From: Nocardioides yefusunii
GTDB taxonomy: Bacteria > Actinomycetota > Actinomycetes > Propionibacteriales > Nocardioidaceae
Length of the DNA: 64,000 nucleotides
NCBI RefSeq assembly: GCF_004014875.1
Contig: NZ_CP034929.1
Coordinates: forward strand, 1,054,001 to 1,118,000
Direction: 5' to 3'
Shown: positions 53,407 through 63,486 of the stretch, one piece after another
How positions within the stretch are numbered: the first letter of the stretch is position 1
Layout of the letters: each line of letters opens with the position of its first letter
Notes under the pieces: model-generated
The model's input: the letters and a program-made list of their open reading frames with translations, nothing else
The model's database searches: none
Told to the model about the DNA's origin: nothing
Made by a program: the position numbers and the translations under genes

Positions 53407-54470
53407 CTGCGCAGCAGTGGCGAGGCGTGATCGAGGAGTACCGCGAGCTCCTGGACATCCCCGAGGGCACCCCGGCGGTGACCCTGCGTGAAGGCGGCAC
53501 CCCGCTCGTCGACTCCGGCTGGCTCTCGGGCCTCACCGGTGCCAACGTGTGGCTCAAGGTCGAGGGCAACAACCCCACCGGTTCCTTCAAGGACCGCGGC
53601 ATGACCACCGCCCTGTCCGTCGCCGTGCACGAGGGCGCGAAGGCTGTCGTCTGCGCCTCCACCGGCAACACCTCCGCCTCCATGGCTGCCTACGCGGCCA
53701 AGGCTGGTGTGAAGCCCCTCGTCCTCGTCCCCGAGGGCAAGATCGCTGCCGGCAAGATGGCTCAGGCGATCATGCACGGCGGCCAGGTCATCATGGTCCG
53801 CGGCAACTTCGACGACTGCCTCCGCATGGCGCGTGAGCTGTCGGAGAAGTACCCCGTCGCGCTGGTGAACTCGGTCAACCCGTACCGCCTGCAGGGTCAG
53901 AAGACCGCGTCGTTCGAGCTCGTCGACTTCCTCGGCGACGCCCCGGACTACCACTTCCTGCCCGTCGGCAACGCCGGCAACATCTCGGCCTACTGGATGG
54001 GCTACACCGAGTACGAGAAGCTCGGCCGCTCCACCAAGCGTCCGGTCATGCGTGGCTTCCAGGCTGCTGGTTCCGCCCCGCTCGTCAACGGCGCCCCGGT
54101 CGAGAACCCCGAGACCAAGGCCACCGCGATCCGCATCGGCAACCCGGCCTCCTGGGACCTCGCCATGAACGCGAAGAACGAGTCCGGTGGCTCCTTCAAG
54201 GCGATCGAGGACGAGGACATCCTGGCCGCCCAGCGTCTGCTGGCGACCAAGGACGGCGTCTTCGTCGAGCCCGCTTCCGCGATCGGTGTCGCCGGCCTGC
54301 TGCAGGCCGTCGAGGCCGGCGAGGACTTCACCGGCAAGACCATCGTCATCACCGTGACCGGTCACGGCCTCAAGGACACCGCGACCGCACTGGAGGGCTT
54401 CGGTCCTCTCGTCGACGTCGTGGTGGACGCTGACGTCGACGCAGCGGCTGCTGCTGCCGGACTCGTCTGA
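53403..54470 (+). CDS. thrC: Threonine synthase
   Basis: 355-residue short-type threonine synthase, a fold II PLP enzyme. The PLP lysine is in [12 protein letters not shown]; others are [18 protein letters not shown] and the phosphate cup [12 protein letters not shown]. It converts O-phosphohomoserine to threonine. The ATG overlaps the hom stop by four bases and is preceded by AAGGAGAAG. Confidence 0.97.
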   Translation: MTAQQWRGVIEEYRELLDIPEGTPAVTLREGGTPLVDSGWLSGLTGANVWLKVEGNNPTGSFKDRGMTTALSVAVHEGAKAVVCASTGNTSASMAAYAAKAGVKPLVLVPEGKIAAGKMAQAIMHGGQVIMVRGNFDDCLRMARELSEKYPVALVNSVNPYRLQGQKTASFELVDFLGDAPDYHFLPVGNAGNISAYWMGYTEYEKLGRSTKRPVMRGFQAAGSAPLVNGAPVENPETKATAIRIGNPASWDLAMNAKNESGGSFKAIEDEDILAAQRLLATKDGVFVEPASAIGVAGLLQAVEAGEDFTGKTIVITVTGHGLKDTATALEGFGPLVDVVVDADVDAAAAAAGLV

Positions 54471-54471
54471 A

Positions 54472-55371
54472 GTGGCCACCTTCGTCGAGGGGACGGTGCG
54501 GGTGACCGTGCCGGCCACGTCCGCCAACCTCGGTCCCGGGTTCGACACCCTGGGGCTGGCGCTGGACCTGCGTGACGAGCTGAGCGGCGAGGTCACCGAT
54601 GGTGGCATCGAGGTCGTCGTCACCGGCTGCGGTGCCGACGAGGTGCCGCTGGACGAGTCGCACCTGGTGGTCCGTGCCATGCGCATGGGCTTCCGGGCGA
54701 TGGGTGCGGAGCCCCAGGGCTTCGTCCTGACCTGCACGAACCGGATTCCGCACACCCGCGGCCTCGGTTCGTCCTCGGCAGCGATCATCGGTGGGCTCGT
54801 GCTGGCCCGCGCCATGGTGGCCGGGGGACAGCTCCTGCTCGACGACGACGCCATCTTCCGGCTCGCTGCCGGCCTGGAGGGACACCCCGACAACGTCGCC
54901 CCGGCGATGTACGGCGGCTTCACCATCGCCGGCCACGACGGCGAGCGGTGGTTCTCGGTGAACGTTCCGGTCGACCCCCGGGTCACCGCGGTCGCGTTCG
55001 TCCCGAGCGAGCCGGTCTCCACCAAGGTGGCGCGTGGTCTGCTGCCTGCAACCGTCCCGCACGGCGAGGCTGCGGCCAACGCCGGGCGTGCGGCACTGCT
55101 GGTGGCTGCCCTGTCGGGTCGACCCGAGCTGCTGCTCGCCGCGACCGAGGACAAGCTGCACCAGGACTACCGCGAGCCGGCGATGCCGGAGTCGTTGGCG
55201 TTGATCCGTGCCCTGCGTGCAGACGGTGTTCCGTCGGTCGTCTCGGGTGCCGGACCGACGGTGTTGGCACTGACCGACGTCGCTGCGGTCGAGGCCCTGG
55301 TGGCGCGTGCGCCGCAGGGCTGGGACGCCCACCACCTGGTGATCGACACCGAGGGCGCTCGCGTCGAGTGA
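54472..55371 (+). CDS. thrB: Homoserine kinase
   Basis: 299-residue GHMP kinase. Motif 1 VPATSANLGPGFDTLG, motif 2 HTRGLGSSSAAIIGG, motif 3 SGAGPTVLAL. It phosphorylates homoserine for ThrC. The GTG begins one base after the thrC stop. A strong terminator follows, ending the operon. Confidence 0.97.
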   Translation: MATFVEGTVRVTVPATSANLGPGFDTLGLALDLRDELSGEVTDGGIEVVVTGCGADEVPLDESHLVVRAMRMGFRAMGAEPQGFVLTCTNRIPHTRGLGSSSAAIIGGLVLARAMVAGGQLLLDDDAIFRLAAGLEGHPDNVAPAMYGGFTIAGHDGERWFSVNVPVDPRVTAVAFVPSEPVSTKVARGLLPATVPHGEAAANAGRAALLVAALSGRPELLLAATEDKLHQDYREPAMPESLALIRALRADGVPSVVSGAGPTVLALTDVAAVEALVARAPQGWDAHHLVIDTEGARVE

Positions 55372-55403
55372 CACCCTGGCCGGGCACTGCCCGGACGCAC
55401 GTC

Positions 55404-55437
55404 CCGACGGGGACCGGAGTGATCCGGTCCCCGTCGG
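55404..55437 (+). terminator. Terminator of the argS-thrB operon
   Basis: A 15-bp perfect stem, CCGACGGGGACCGGA and its complement, with loop GTGA and TCATTT afterwards. Confidence 0.92.
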
Positions 55438-55635
55438 TCATTTCGTCGGTGGGCGGTGCCGTGCGTCGGTGTGACGGGTCGCTCCAGTGGTAGCGTGCGA
55501 GTGCGCCACTCGGCGTCACCCCGATGGGACTTCTTCCCGACGGGTGCACCCCTCGCCCCGGTGTTCGTGCGGCGACGCGGTGACAGTTCCCCACACCGAC
55601 GCATGACGTCGGTCGACGACGTGGAAGGGCTTGAA

Positions 55636-57684
55636 GTGAGCGAAGTCTCCGAAGCCACCAAGGCCACTACGGCCCCCCGCAAGAAGGCCACCAGCCTCAG
55701 CACCATGCTCCTGGCGGACCTCAAGTCCTTGGCCGGCGGCCTGGGCATCGATGGCGCTGGCAGCATGAAGAAGGCCCAACTGGTCGACGCGATCAAGGGC
55801 TACCAGGACGCGCACTCCCAGGCGCCGCGCAGCGAACCGGCGCGTGCCGAGAGCAGTGAGAAGAAGCAGAGCAGCAAGCAGAAGCAGAGCGCCCCGGTGG
55901 CCGCCACTGGCGACACTGCGGCCGAGCCGGTCGTGACGACCGTGACGCGCCGCGCGCGCGGAGGTGCCGGCCGCGCAGCAGCCGCCCCCGTGACCAAGGA
56001 CGTCGAGCAGGCCGCCCAGCAGCAGGGCGCACCGAAGCAGTCGGGCGACGCCGCGGGGGAGAAGCCTGCCAGCGAGAAGCAGGCTGGCGAGAAGCAGGCC
56101 GACGTCGCACAGACCGGTGAGGGTCAGACCTACGAGGAGCGTCGCAGCCGCCGCCAGCGCAACCGCCGCGACAACGACCAGGGCGACCAGTCGAAGAACG
56201 ACGGCGGCAAGAACGACGCCGGTGACGGCGAGCGCGACGAGCAGTCCGGCAAGGGCAAGCAGCAGCGCAAGGACGGTCAGAAGAACGACGGCGGTCAGAA
56301 GAACGACGGCAGCAAGCAGGGCAAGGGACAGGGCAACCAGTCGCGCGACGACAAGCAGTCCCAGCAGAACGCCTCGCAGAACGGCCAGCAGAACGGGCAG
56401 CAGAACAAGGACTTCGGCCAGGACTTCGACGACGACGAGGACGGCGAGGGCGGCGGACGTCGCAACCGTCGCCGTCGTGGTCGCGAGCGCGCGGTGGTCC
56501 GTGCGGGGGGCCGCAACGAGCCCGACACCACGATCCTCGACGACGACGTGCTCGTCCCGGCCGCCGGCATCCTCGACGTCCTCGACAACTACGCCTTCGT
56601 GCGCACCTCGGGCTACCTCCCGGGGACTGACGACGTGTACCTGTCGCTGTCGATGGTGCGCAAGTACGGCCTGCGCCGCGGTGACGCGGTGGTCGGACAG
56701 GTGCGTCAGCCGCGTGAGGGCGAGCGCAAGGAGAAGTTCAACCCGATGGTCCGGGTCGACCAGGTCAACGGTCTCGACCCGGAGGCCGCCAAGGAGCGCC
56801 CCGAGTTCGACAACTTCGTCCCGGTGCACCCCAACCAGCGTCTGCGACTGGAGACCGGCGCCGACAACCTCCTCGGCCGGATCGTCGACGTCGTCGCCCC
56901 GATCGGCAAGGGCCAGCGCGGAATGGTGCTCTCCCCGCCGCGTTCGGGCAAGACCCAGGTGCTCCAGACCATCGCGGCCTCGATCCGTGCCAACAACCCT
57001 GAGTGCCACGTGATGGTCGTCCTCATCGACGAGCGTCCCGAAGAGGTCACCGACTACCAGCGCACGGTGAAGGGGGAGGTCATCGCCTCGACCTTCGACC
57101 GTCCGGCCGCCGATCACGCCCTCCTGGCCGAGCTGGCCGTCGAGCGTGCCAAGCGTCTGGTCGAGCTCGGCCACGACGTCGTGGTGCTGCTCGACTCCCT
57201 CACCCGCCTGGCCCGTGCCTTCAACGTCGCTGCCCCGGGCAGCGGTCGTCAGGGCACCGGGGGAGTGGACGCCGTCGCGTTGCACCCGGCCAAGCGCCTC
57301 TTCGGTGCGGCCCGCAACGTCGAGGACGGTGGCTCGCTCACCATCTTGGCCACTGCCCTGGTCGAGAGCGGTTCGCCGCTGGACGAGGCCGTGCTCGACG
57401 AGTTCAACGACACCGCCAACATGGAGCTGCGTCTGCGCCGCGAGCTCGTGGAGCGCCGGATCTTCCCGCCGGTCGACGTCGTGGACTCCGCGACGCGTCG
57501 CGAGGACCACCTGCTCTCCACCGAGGAGCAGCAGATCACCTTCAAGCTGCGCAGCGCCCTGATGGACCTCGGTCCGCGCGAGGCGCTGGGGCAGGTGCTC
57601 GAGCGGATGGCGACGTCGTCGACCAACGTCGAGTTCCTCACCGCCGTGCAGAAGGCGAGTGAAGCCGAACTCTCTGGTCGCTGA
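55636..57684 (+). CDS. rho: Transcription termination factor Rho with Q/N-rich insertion
   Basis: 682 residues versus about 420 in E. coli. Rho_N helical domain (about 20-60: [25 protein letters not shown]); a low-complexity basic/acidic insert (about 65-290) whose second part (about 226-265) is Gln/Asn-rich; cold-shock RNA-binding domain (about 300-370: [25 protein letters not shown]); and RecA ATPase with Walker A PPRSGKTQ (Lys439), DERPEEVTD and [19 protein letters not shown] 55636 has GGAAGGGC upstream; an ATG at 55603 has no such site. It is an RNA-dependent helicase for termination. Confidence 0.96.
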   Translation: MSEVSEATKATTAPRKKATSLSTMLLADLKSLAGGLGIDGAGSMKKAQLVDAIKGYQDAHSQAPRSEPARAESSEKKQSSKQKQSAPVAATGDTAAEPVVTTVTRRARGGAGRAAAAPVTKDVEQAAQQQGAPKQSGDAAGEKPASEKQAGEKQADVAQTGEGQTYEERRSRRQRNRRDNDQGDQSKNDGGKNDAGDGERDEQSGKGKQQRKDGQKNDGGQKNDGSKQGKGQGNQSRDDKQSQQNASQNGQQNGQQNKDFGQDFDDDEDGEGGGRRNRRRRGRERAVVRAGGRNEPDTTILDDDVLVPAAGILDVLDNYAFVRTSGYLPGTDDVYLSLSMVRKYGLRRGDAVVGQVRQPREGERKEKFNPMVRVDQVNGLDPEAAKERPEFDNFVPVHPNQRLRLETGADNLLGRIVDVVAPIGKGQRGMVLSPPRSGKTQVLQTIAASIRANNPECHVMVVLIDERPEEVTDYQRTVKGEVIASTFDRPAADHALLAELAVERAKRLVELGHDVVVLLDSLTRLARAFNVAAPGSGRQGTGGVDAVALHPAKRLFGAARNVEDGGSLTILATALVESGSPLDEAVLDEFNDTANMELRLRRELVERRIFPPVDVVDSATRREDHLLSTEEQQITFKLRSALMDLGPREALGQVLERMATSSTNVEFLTAVQKASEAELSGR

Positions 57685-57692
57685 TCTGGAGT

Positions 57693-57731
57693 GACGGGGA
57701 ACGTTCCGGTGGTGCCGGAGCGTTCCCCGTC
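57693..57731 (+). terminator. Terminator after rho
   Basis: A 17-bp stem with one G-T pair (left arm GACGGGGAACGTTCCGG) and a 5-base loop, 8 bases past the stop. Confidence 0.9.
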
Positions 57732-57747
57732 TGCCAATTTCGGGTAT
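57722..57747 (+). promoter_or_regulatory. SigF-like promoter candidate
   Basis: GTTC (57722-57725), a 16-base spacer, then a perfect GGGTAT (57742-57747), close to the actinobacterial SigF consensus GTTT-N15/17-GGGTAT. It would start a transcript about 150 bases ahead of the receiver gene at 57903. It overlaps the rho terminator stem. Confidence 0.35.
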
Positions 57748-57902
57748 GCGTGGCGCTGGGGTGACACGGTTGTGGCAATCACGCCCTCAAAGTTCCCCGC
57801 TGCTCCTAGGCTCTGAGCCGTCGCCGGGCAGGGCCCGGTGACGGGCACGACGTCCGTCGTGACCGTGAGGGCTCCGTGGGGCCTCAAGGGGGAGCAGACG
57901 AC

Positions 57903-58268
57903 ATGGCACGGATCTTGGTCGCGGACGACGACGTCGACATCCGCGAGTTGGTCGAGTTCAAGCTGACCACGTTGGGGCACGACGTCGTGGCGGTCGCCGA
58001 CGGCGCCTCCGCGGTGGAGGAGGCGCGGCGTCAGCGCCCAGACCTCGCGGTACTCGACGTGATGATGCCCGGCATGTCCGGTCTCGAGGCGGTCCGGGAG
58101 ATCCGCGCCGACGAGACCTTGGTCGATCTGCCGGTGATCCTCCTGACCGCACGTGCCCAGGAGTCGGACCGTGAAACGGGCTTCGACTCAGGGGCCGACG
58201 ACTACATCACCAAGCCGTTCAGCCCGCGCGAACTCGCGGCTCGGGTGGAGACCCTGCTGAGCCGCTGA
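57903..58268 (+). CDS. Stand-alone receiver-domain response regulator
   Basis: 121 residues, only a CheY-like receiver: acidic pocket DDD near residue 9, phospho-acceptor Asp in [12 protein letters not shown], the Thr/Ser in ILLTAR, and the Lys in ITKPFSP. No output domain is present. GGGGGAG lies 9 bases before ATG 57903. It sits between rho and rpmE without a kinase. A SigF-like promoter upstream suggests stress control (inference). Confidence 0.92.
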   Translation: MARILVADDDVDIRELVEFKLTTLGHDVVAVADGASAVEEARRQRPDLAVLDVMMPGMSGLEAVREIRADETLVDLPVILLTARAQESDRETGFDSGADDYITKPFSPRELAARVETLLSR

Positions 58269-58419
58269 CTGGCCGCTCGGGAGCGGCTCCACCTCGGGGA
58301 ATGAACACCCGGCCCCGGTCGTTTGGAACGACGGCCACAGCAGTGGCAGAATCACCCGATGGTACCGGCTCACGTGCAGCATCAGGCTGCACGACCCGGC
58401 GACCTCGAAAGGACTGAAC

Positions 58420-58626
58420 ATGAAGACCGACATCCACCCGGAGTACGTCGACACCAAGGTCTCCTGCACCTGTGGCTCGACCTTCCAGACTCGCAGCACC
58501 GTGACCACCGGAGAGATCCGCTCCGACGTCTGCTCGCAGTGCCACCCGTTCTACACCGGTAAGCAGAAGATCCTCGACACCGGCGGCCGCGTGGCTCGCT
58601 TCGAGGCTCGCTACGGCAAGAAGTAA
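58420..58626 (+). CDS. rpmE: 50S ribosomal protein L31 (zinc-binding type)
   Basis: 68 residues. The zinc form retains its cysteines in SCTCGSTF and [11 protein letters not shown]. It starts [14 protein letters not shown] and ends RYGKK. AAAGGA precedes ATG 58420. A hairpin terminator or attenuator separates it from prfA. Confidence 0.97.
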   Translation: MKTDIHPEYVDTKVSCTCGSTFQTRSTVTTGEIRSDVCSQCHPFYTGKQKILDTGGRVARFEARYGKK

Positions 58627-58635
58627 GCCTTTCGC

Positions 58636-58675
58636 TGGCGCCGGTCCCCGTCGACGAGACGGGTGGCCGGCGTCA
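58636..58675 (+). terminator. Terminator/attenuator between rpmE and prfA
   Basis: A 17-bp stem (TGGCGCCGGTCCCCGTC arm) with one bulge and several G-T pairs, loop GACGA. It lies 9 bases after the rpmE stop. Confidence 0.7.
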
Positions 58676-58743
58676 GTCATTTCGTCTGCTGCCGTCGGGC
58701 GCGCCCCTGCGTCCGTCACCGTTCCGTCCCCAGGAGTGTTGTC

Positions 58744-59817
58744 GTGTTCGAGGCCGTCGAAGGTTTGGTCGACGAGAAGAACGACCTCGAGGCCCGTCTC
58801 GGTGCTCCCGAGACGCATGCTGACCAGCGTCTGGCCAAGCAGTTGAGCCAGCGCTACAACGAGCTCACCGCGATCGTGAACACCTGGACGGAGTGGCACC
58901 GTCTGGCTGACGACATCGAGGCCGCCCTCGAGCTGGCCTCGGACGCCCCTGAGTTCGCCGCCGAGGCCGAGCAGCTGACGGCCCGTCGTGCCATCGCCGA
59001 GGAGCGCCTGCGTCACCTGCTGGTGCCGCGTGACGCCGCGGACTCCAAGGACGCCCTCCTCGAGGTGAAGTCCGGCGAGGGTGGGGAGGAGTCAGCGCTG
59101 TTCGCGGCCGACCTGCTGCGCATGTACACCCGTTGGTCCGAACGACGTGGTTTCGCCGTCGAGATCCTCGACGCGAACATGTCCGACCTGGGTGGCTACA
59201 AGTCGGTGACCGTCGCGGTGAAGGCGCGCGGTGCCACCGAACCCGGCGAGACCCCCTACGCCCTGTTGAAGTTCGAGGGTGGAGTGCACCGCGTCCAGCG
59301 TGTGCCCGCCACGGAGTCCCAAGGCCGCATCCACACCTCTGCTGCCGGTGTCCTGGTGATGCCGGAAGCCGAGCAGGTCGACGTCGTCATCGACGACAAC
59401 GACCTCCGCATCGACGTCTACCGTTCCTCGGGTCCCGGTGGCCAGAGCGTCAACACCACCGACTCCGCGGTCCGCATCACCCACGTGCCCACCGGCATCG
59501 TGGCGAGCTGCCAGAACGAGAAGTCGCAGCTGCAGAACAAGGAGCAGGCCATGCGCATCCTGCGCGGCCGCATCATGCAGGCCGCCCAGGACGCTGCTGA
59601 CGCGGAGGCGAGTGACGCTCGACGTTCGCAGGTCCGCACCGTGGACCGCTCCGAGCGGATCCGCACCTACAACTACCCCGAGAACCGGATCTCCGACCAC
59701 CGCACGGGGTACAAGTCCTACAACCTCGACCAGGTGCTCGACGGCGACCTCGACCCCGTCGTCGATTCGTGCGTCAAGGCTGATCTGGCCGCTCGTCTCG
59801 CGGCCTTGGAGGAGTGA
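58744..59817 (+). CDS. prfA: Peptide chain release factor 1
   Basis: 357 residues. The catalytic GGQ loop is at 232-234 in [15 protein letters not shown]; the stop-codon-reading PxT motif appears as [13 protein letters not shown]. It recognises UAA and UAG. GTG 58744 has AGGAG nine bases upstream and gives the family length. Its stop overlaps prmC, whose product methylates the GGQ glutamine. Confidence 0.97.
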   Translation: MFEAVEGLVDEKNDLEARLGAPETHADQRLAKQLSQRYNELTAIVNTWTEWHRLADDIEAALELASDAPEFAAEAEQLTARRAIAEERLRHLLVPRDAADSKDALLEVKSGEGGEESALFAADLLRMYTRWSERRGFAVEILDANMSDLGGYKSVTVAVKARGATEPGETPYALLKFEGGVHRVQRVPATESQGRIHTSAAGVLVMPEAEQVDVVIDDNDLRIDVYRSSGPGGQSVNTTDSAVRITHVPTGIVASCQNEKSQLQNKEQAMRILRGRIMQAAQDAADAEASDARRSQVRTVDRSERIRTYNYPENRISDHRTGYKSYNLDQVLDGDLDPVVDSCVKADLAARLAALEE

Positions 59818-60677
59818 TCGTGGCCGCCCTGAACCCGTTGCGTCGCGAGTGGGAGACCACTCTGAGCGACGCCGGCGTCGCGTCCCCGCAGGCCGACGTC
59901 ACCTGGCTGCTGTGCCACGTCCTGGACACCAAGCCCGGCACGTTGTCGCTGCGCGAGGAGATCTCCTCCGAGCACGCCGCGCAGGTGGCTGACCTGGTGG
60001 CCCGACGTGCCACCCGGGTCCCGTTGCAGCACCTCACCGGGTCGCAGGCGTTCCGGATGGTCGAGCTCGAGGTCGGTCCGGGCGTCTTCGTCCCGCGCCC
60101 CGAGACTGAACTTCTCGCCGGCTGGGCGATCGAGCAGCTGCACGTGGCGATCGCGGCGGGCGTCGAGAGCCCCGTCGTGGTGGACCTCTGCACTGGCTCC
60201 GGCGCGATCGCGAAGGCGCTGGCCGACGAGGTGCCCCAGGCGCGGGTGCACGCTGTCGAACTCAGCGAGGACGCGTTCGCCTGGGCGAGCCTCAACCTCG
60301 CCGGCACCGGTGTCGACCTGCGTCAGGGCGACATGGCCCTGGCCTTCGACGACCTGCTCGGCGAGGTCGACGTCGTGGTCTGCAACCCGCCCTACATCCC
60401 GCTCGAGGCGTGGGAGTCGGTGGCCCTGGAGGCCCGCGACCACGACCCGCACCTCGCCCTCTTCTCCGGCGACGACGGCCTGGACGCGATGCGTGTCCTG
60501 GAGGCCCGCGCCACTGAACTCCTCAAGCCCGCAGGCGTGCTCGGAGTCGAGCACGCCGACGTCCAGGGTGAGAGTGCGCCGGCGGTCTTCGTGGCCACCG
60601 GACGTTGGACCGAAGTGCGAGACCACCAGGATCTGGCTGGTCGCGCACGCTTCCTGACCGCGAGGCTGGCACGATGA
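59814..60677 (+). CDS. prmC: Release factor glutamine methyltransferase
   Basis: 287 residues. An N-terminal helical substrate-binding domain and an S-adenosylmethionine Rossmann domain with [13 protein letters not shown] and the NPPY motif at 191-194. It methylates the GGQ glutamine of RF1 and RF2. It is coupled by GTGA overlap to prfA and by ATGA overlap to the next gene. Confidence 0.96.
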   Translation: MIVAALNPLRREWETTLSDAGVASPQADVTWLLCHVLDTKPGTLSLREEISSEHAAQVADLVARRATRVPLQHLTGSQAFRMVELEVGPGVFVPRPETELLAGWAIEQLHVAIAAGVESPVVVDLCTGSGAIAKALADEVPQARVHAVELSEDAFAWASLNLAGTGVDLRQGDMALAFDDLLGEVDVVVCNPPYIPLEAWESVALEARDHDPHLALFSGDDGLDAMRVLEARATELLKPAGVLGVEHADVQGESAPAVFVATGRWTEVRDHQDLAGRARFLTARLAR

Positions 60678-61447
60678 ACCCCATGCGACTGTCCACCGAA
60701 ACCGAGGCAGACCAGGAGTCCGCCGTCGAGGAGGCCACCAAGGCCATCCGCGCCGGAGACCTCGTGGTCCTGCCCACCGACACCGTCTACGGCATCGCTG
60801 CCGACGCCTTCGAGGCCGCCTCGGTCCAGAAGCTGCTCGACGCCAAGGGACGCGGCCGGCAGATGCCCCCGCCGGTGCTGATCTCCAGCCCGAGCACGGT
60901 CGATGCGCTCGCCACCGACGTGCCGGAGTTCGCCCGTACCCTGATCGCCCACTTCTGGCCCGGCGCGCTGACGTTGGTGTGCCACCAGCAGCCGTCGCTG
61001 CAGTGGGACCTGGGCGAGACCCACGGAACCGTCGCAGTCCGTCTGCCGATGGACTCCGTCGCCCTGGCCATCCTGGAACGCACCGGCCCGCTGGCCGTCT
61101 CCTCGGCCAACCTGAGCGGCCAGCCCGCTGCTCTCGACGCGGACGCCGCGTTCGAGATGCTGGGGGAGAGCGTCGCCGTCTACGTCGACGCCGGCCCCTC
61201 CCAGGGCGGTACCGCGTCGACGATCATCGACGTCACCGGAGAGAGCGCCCGGATCCTGCGTCTGGGAGCGCTCTCGGTCGAGCAGATCAAGGAGGCGCTG
61301 CAGCTGCACGCCGGTCTGGTGATCGAGGGGGAGGGGCTCGAGGAGCCCTTCACCGTGCCTGCGCTCGAGACCGAGCCCGCTGCGGCGACCGACGAGTCCG
61401 CCGACGCCACCGAGATCACCGAGCCGGAGCAGGGCGAGCCTGCCTGA
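60674..61447 (+). CDS. L-threonylcarbamoyladenylate synthase (Sua5/YrdC family)
   Basis: 257 residues. YrdC core: [49 protein letters not shown] and SSANLSGQ. It makes the threonylcarbamoyl-AMP used for t6A37 tRNA modification. A C-terminal acidic tail of about 45 residues (EGLEEPF to GEPA) extends beyond YrdC, too short for the full Sua5 domain. The ATG overlaps the prmC stop. Confidence 0.95.
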   Translation: MNPMRLSTETEADQESAVEEATKAIRAGDLVVLPTDTVYGIAADAFEAASVQKLLDAKGRGRQMPPPVLISSPSTVDALATDVPEFARTLIAHFWPGALTLVCHQQPSLQWDLGETHGTVAVRLPMDSVALAILERTGPLAVSSANLSGQPAALDADAAFEMLGESVAVYVDAGPSQGGTASTIIDVTGESARILRLGALSVEQIKEALQLHAGLVIEGEGLEEPFTVPALETEPAAATDESADATEITEPEQGEPA

Positions 61448-62610
61448 TGCGCGAGTTCCTGCTGGTCTTCCTCGTCGCAGCGGCCTCCACCTACCTGCTG
61501 ACGGTGGTCGCGCGCGAGATCGCGCTGCGCACCGGCGCCGTGGCGGCCCCGCGTGAACGCGACGTGCACGCTGCCCCGATCCCGTACCTGGGTGGGTTGG
61601 CGATGCTCGGAGGGCTGGTCTCGGCCTATCTGGTGGCGCGTCAGCTGCCGTTCCTGTCCCAGAGCGACGAACTGGTCCTGCGCGACGCCGGCGCGGTACT
61701 GGTCGCCGGTGCGCTGATCTGTGCGGTCGGCGTCCTGGACGACATCTTCGACATTGACGCCCTCACCAAGCTCGGGGGACAGGTGATGGCCGCTGGCCTC
61801 CTCGTCTACCTCGGCGTGCAGTTCTACTTCCTGCCCAACCCCGGGGGAGGGCAGTTCGTACTGTCTCCCTCAGAGAGCGTGCTGGTCACCGTCGTCCTCG
61901 TGGTCGGCACGATCAACGCCGTCAACATGGTCGACGGTCTCGACGGACTGGCCTCCGGCGTGGTCGGGATCGGCGCAGCGGCCTACTTCCTCTTCTGCTA
62001 CCAGCTCTCGTCGATCAACGGTGTCACCCTGGCGACCACGGGAGCACTTCTCTCGGCCGCGCTGGCCGGGGCCTGCGTGGGCTTCCTGTGCCACAACTTC
62101 CACCCCGCACGGCTCTTCATGGGCGACTCGGGGTCGATGCTGATCGGTCTGGTGCTCTCGGCGTCGGCCCTGACCCTCACGGGCCAGTTCGACGGCTCGG
62201 AGGTCTCCTTCGGCCGCGAGGGCGCTTCGCCGTGGTGGGCGGTCGTGCTCCCGGTGCTGCTGCCGGTGTCGCTGCTCATCGTCCCGATCGCGGACATGAT
62301 GCTCGCGGTCGTCCGGCGTACCCGTCAGGGGCGTTCGCCGTTCTCCCCGGACAAGGAGCACCTGCACCACCGACTCCTGGAGATCGGCCACTCCCAGCGC
62401 CGAGCCGTCCTGATCATGTGGCTCTGGGCCGGGCTCATCGCGTTCGGTTCGGTGCTCCTGTCTCTCTACACCGGCCCCGTGGTGTGGAGTTGTCTCGGTG
62501 CGGCCACGCTCCTCGTGGTGGCGGCGACGTTCCTTCTGCCGCGGGTTCCCACTCCGACGTTGAAGCCGGTGGACCCCCAGGTGCCGGGCGCAGTCGGCAA
62601 GGGCCTGTGA
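61447..62610 (+). CDS. wecA: Undecaprenyl-phosphate GlcNAc-1-phosphate transferase (WecA/Rfe type)
   Basis: 387 residues with about ten membrane segments; a MraY/WecA superfamily polyprenyl-phosphate sugar-1-phosphate transferase. Cytoplasmic loops carry [33 protein letters not shown] and the [12 protein letters not shown] motif. It starts linker-unit synthesis for wall polymers (arabinogalactan or teichoic-type). The ATG shares one base with the preceding stop (TGATG). Confidence 0.94.
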   Translation: MREFLLVFLVAAASTYLLTVVAREIALRTGAVAAPRERDVHAAPIPYLGGLAMLGGLVSAYLVARQLPFLSQSDELVLRDAGAVLVAGALICAVGVLDDIFDIDALTKLGGQVMAAGLLVYLGVQFYFLPNPGGGQFVLSPSESVLVTVVLVVGTINAVNMVDGLDGLASGVVGIGAAAYFLFCYQLSSINGVTLATTGALLSAALAGACVGFLCHNFHPARLFMGDSGSMLIGLVLSASALTLTGQFDGSEVSFGREGASPWWAVVLPVLLPVSLLIVPIADMMLAVVRRTRQGRSPFSPDKEHLHHRLLEIGHSQRRAVLIMWLWAGLIAFGSVLLSLYTGPVVWSCLGAATLLVVAATFLLPRVPTPTLKPVDPQVPGAVGKGL

Positions 62611-62640
62611 GACCTGAGGATTGGGGCCCGCCCATCCGCT

Positions 62641-62656
62641 TGTGATAACTTTCACG
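62641..62656. promoter_or_regulatory. CRP/GlxR-type binding site ahead of the atp genes
   Basis: TGTGATAACTTTCACG matches 9 of 10 specified bases of TGTGA-N6-TCACA. It lies 58 bases before the first atp-linked gene, in the only gap of this long gene block that can hold a promoter. A small GC hairpin (62663-62681) follows. Confidence 0.65.
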
Positions 62657-62713
62657 AGCCCTCGCCGGGCCGGTCCCGGCGACAAGTTCCACCCTCACCA
62701 GAACGGCTGACAG

Positions 62714-63169
62714 ATGACTGACGAGTCTTCGTGGCTCGCCCGCGCAGCGGGAACCGTCATCCTTCGTCGTTCGTCCCTCGTCCTGGTCGCAGTCGTGGCC
62801 GTGCTGGTCGGGGTCGCCGCTCTCGTGGCTGACTCCCGGGCCGCCGGAACCGTGCTGCTGGTCGGTGTCTCGACGGCGTTCGTCCTCGTCTTCGGGTCGT
62901 GGTCCGTGCACGTGGTGGCTGCAGCGATGCCTTCGGCGTCACTGCTGGTCGCCTTGCTGACCTATGCCCTGCAGATCGCTGCGATGACGGCCCTCATGGC
63001 GTCGTTGGCCGGCTCTGCGGAATGGGAGAACGACATTCGTCCGGGCTGGTGCGTGGCCTCCGTCGTCGTGCTGGTCCTGACGTGGATGCTGCTCCAGGTC
63101 TGGTTCACGACGAGGGCTCGCGTCCTCGCGTATGACCTTCCGTCCCGCGAAGGGGAGCCGCGTCCGTGA
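62714..63169 (+). CDS. AtpI-like four-helix membrane protein
   Basis: 151 residues with four hydrophobic segments (about 19-39, 45-63, 75-97 and 112-131) and a charged C-terminus. Its position directly ahead of atpZ and atpB and its topology fit ATP synthase protein I, although sequence conservation in this family is poor. It is coupled by GTGA overlap to the next gene. Confidence 0.78.
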   Translation: MTDESSWLARAAGTVILRRSSLVLVAVVAVLVGVAALVADSRAAGTVLLVGVSTAFVLVFGSWSVHVVAAAMPSASLLVALLTYALQIAAMTALMASLAGSAEWENDIRPGWCVASVVVLVLTWMLLQVWFTTRARVLAYDLPSREGEPRP

Positions 63170-63456
63170 GCAACTCTCCCGACTGGTATCCTCGACCCGC
63201 GATGGCTGAGAACACTCCCTCTGATGGTCGCGCCGACAAGAACGAGAACCAGAAGCCCCTCAAGGATCCTTGGGGAGCCTTCGGATATCTCGTCTCCGGC
63301 GTGGGGGTCTACGGACTGATTGGCTGGGGGCTCGACCAGTGGTTGGACACGTCCTTCCTGGTGGCCATCGGCATCGTCGTGGGGGCAGGACTGGGCATCT
63401 ACATGACCATGAAGGCACTGCAAGTGCCGTCCGGGTCCGACGACCACAAGAACTGA
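63166..63456 (+). CDS. AtpZ/AtpI-type small membrane protein
   Basis: 96 residues. A hydrophilic N-terminus and a two-helix hairpin: AFGYLVSGVGVYGLIGWGLD and FLVAIGIVVGAGLGIYMTM, as in AtpZ proteins that assist F0 assembly or Mg uptake. GTG 63166 has GGGGAG upstream. An internal ATG at 63202 with TATCCT 9 bases before it could give a shorter product. Confidence 0.82.
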   Translation: MSNSPDWYPRPAMAENTPSDGRADKNENQKPLKDPWGAFGYLVSGVGVYGLIGWGLDQWLDTSFLVAIGIVVGAGLGIYMTMKALQVPSGSDDHKN

Positions 63457-63486
63457 CACAGCAGTGCGGCAGACACAGGAGACAGC

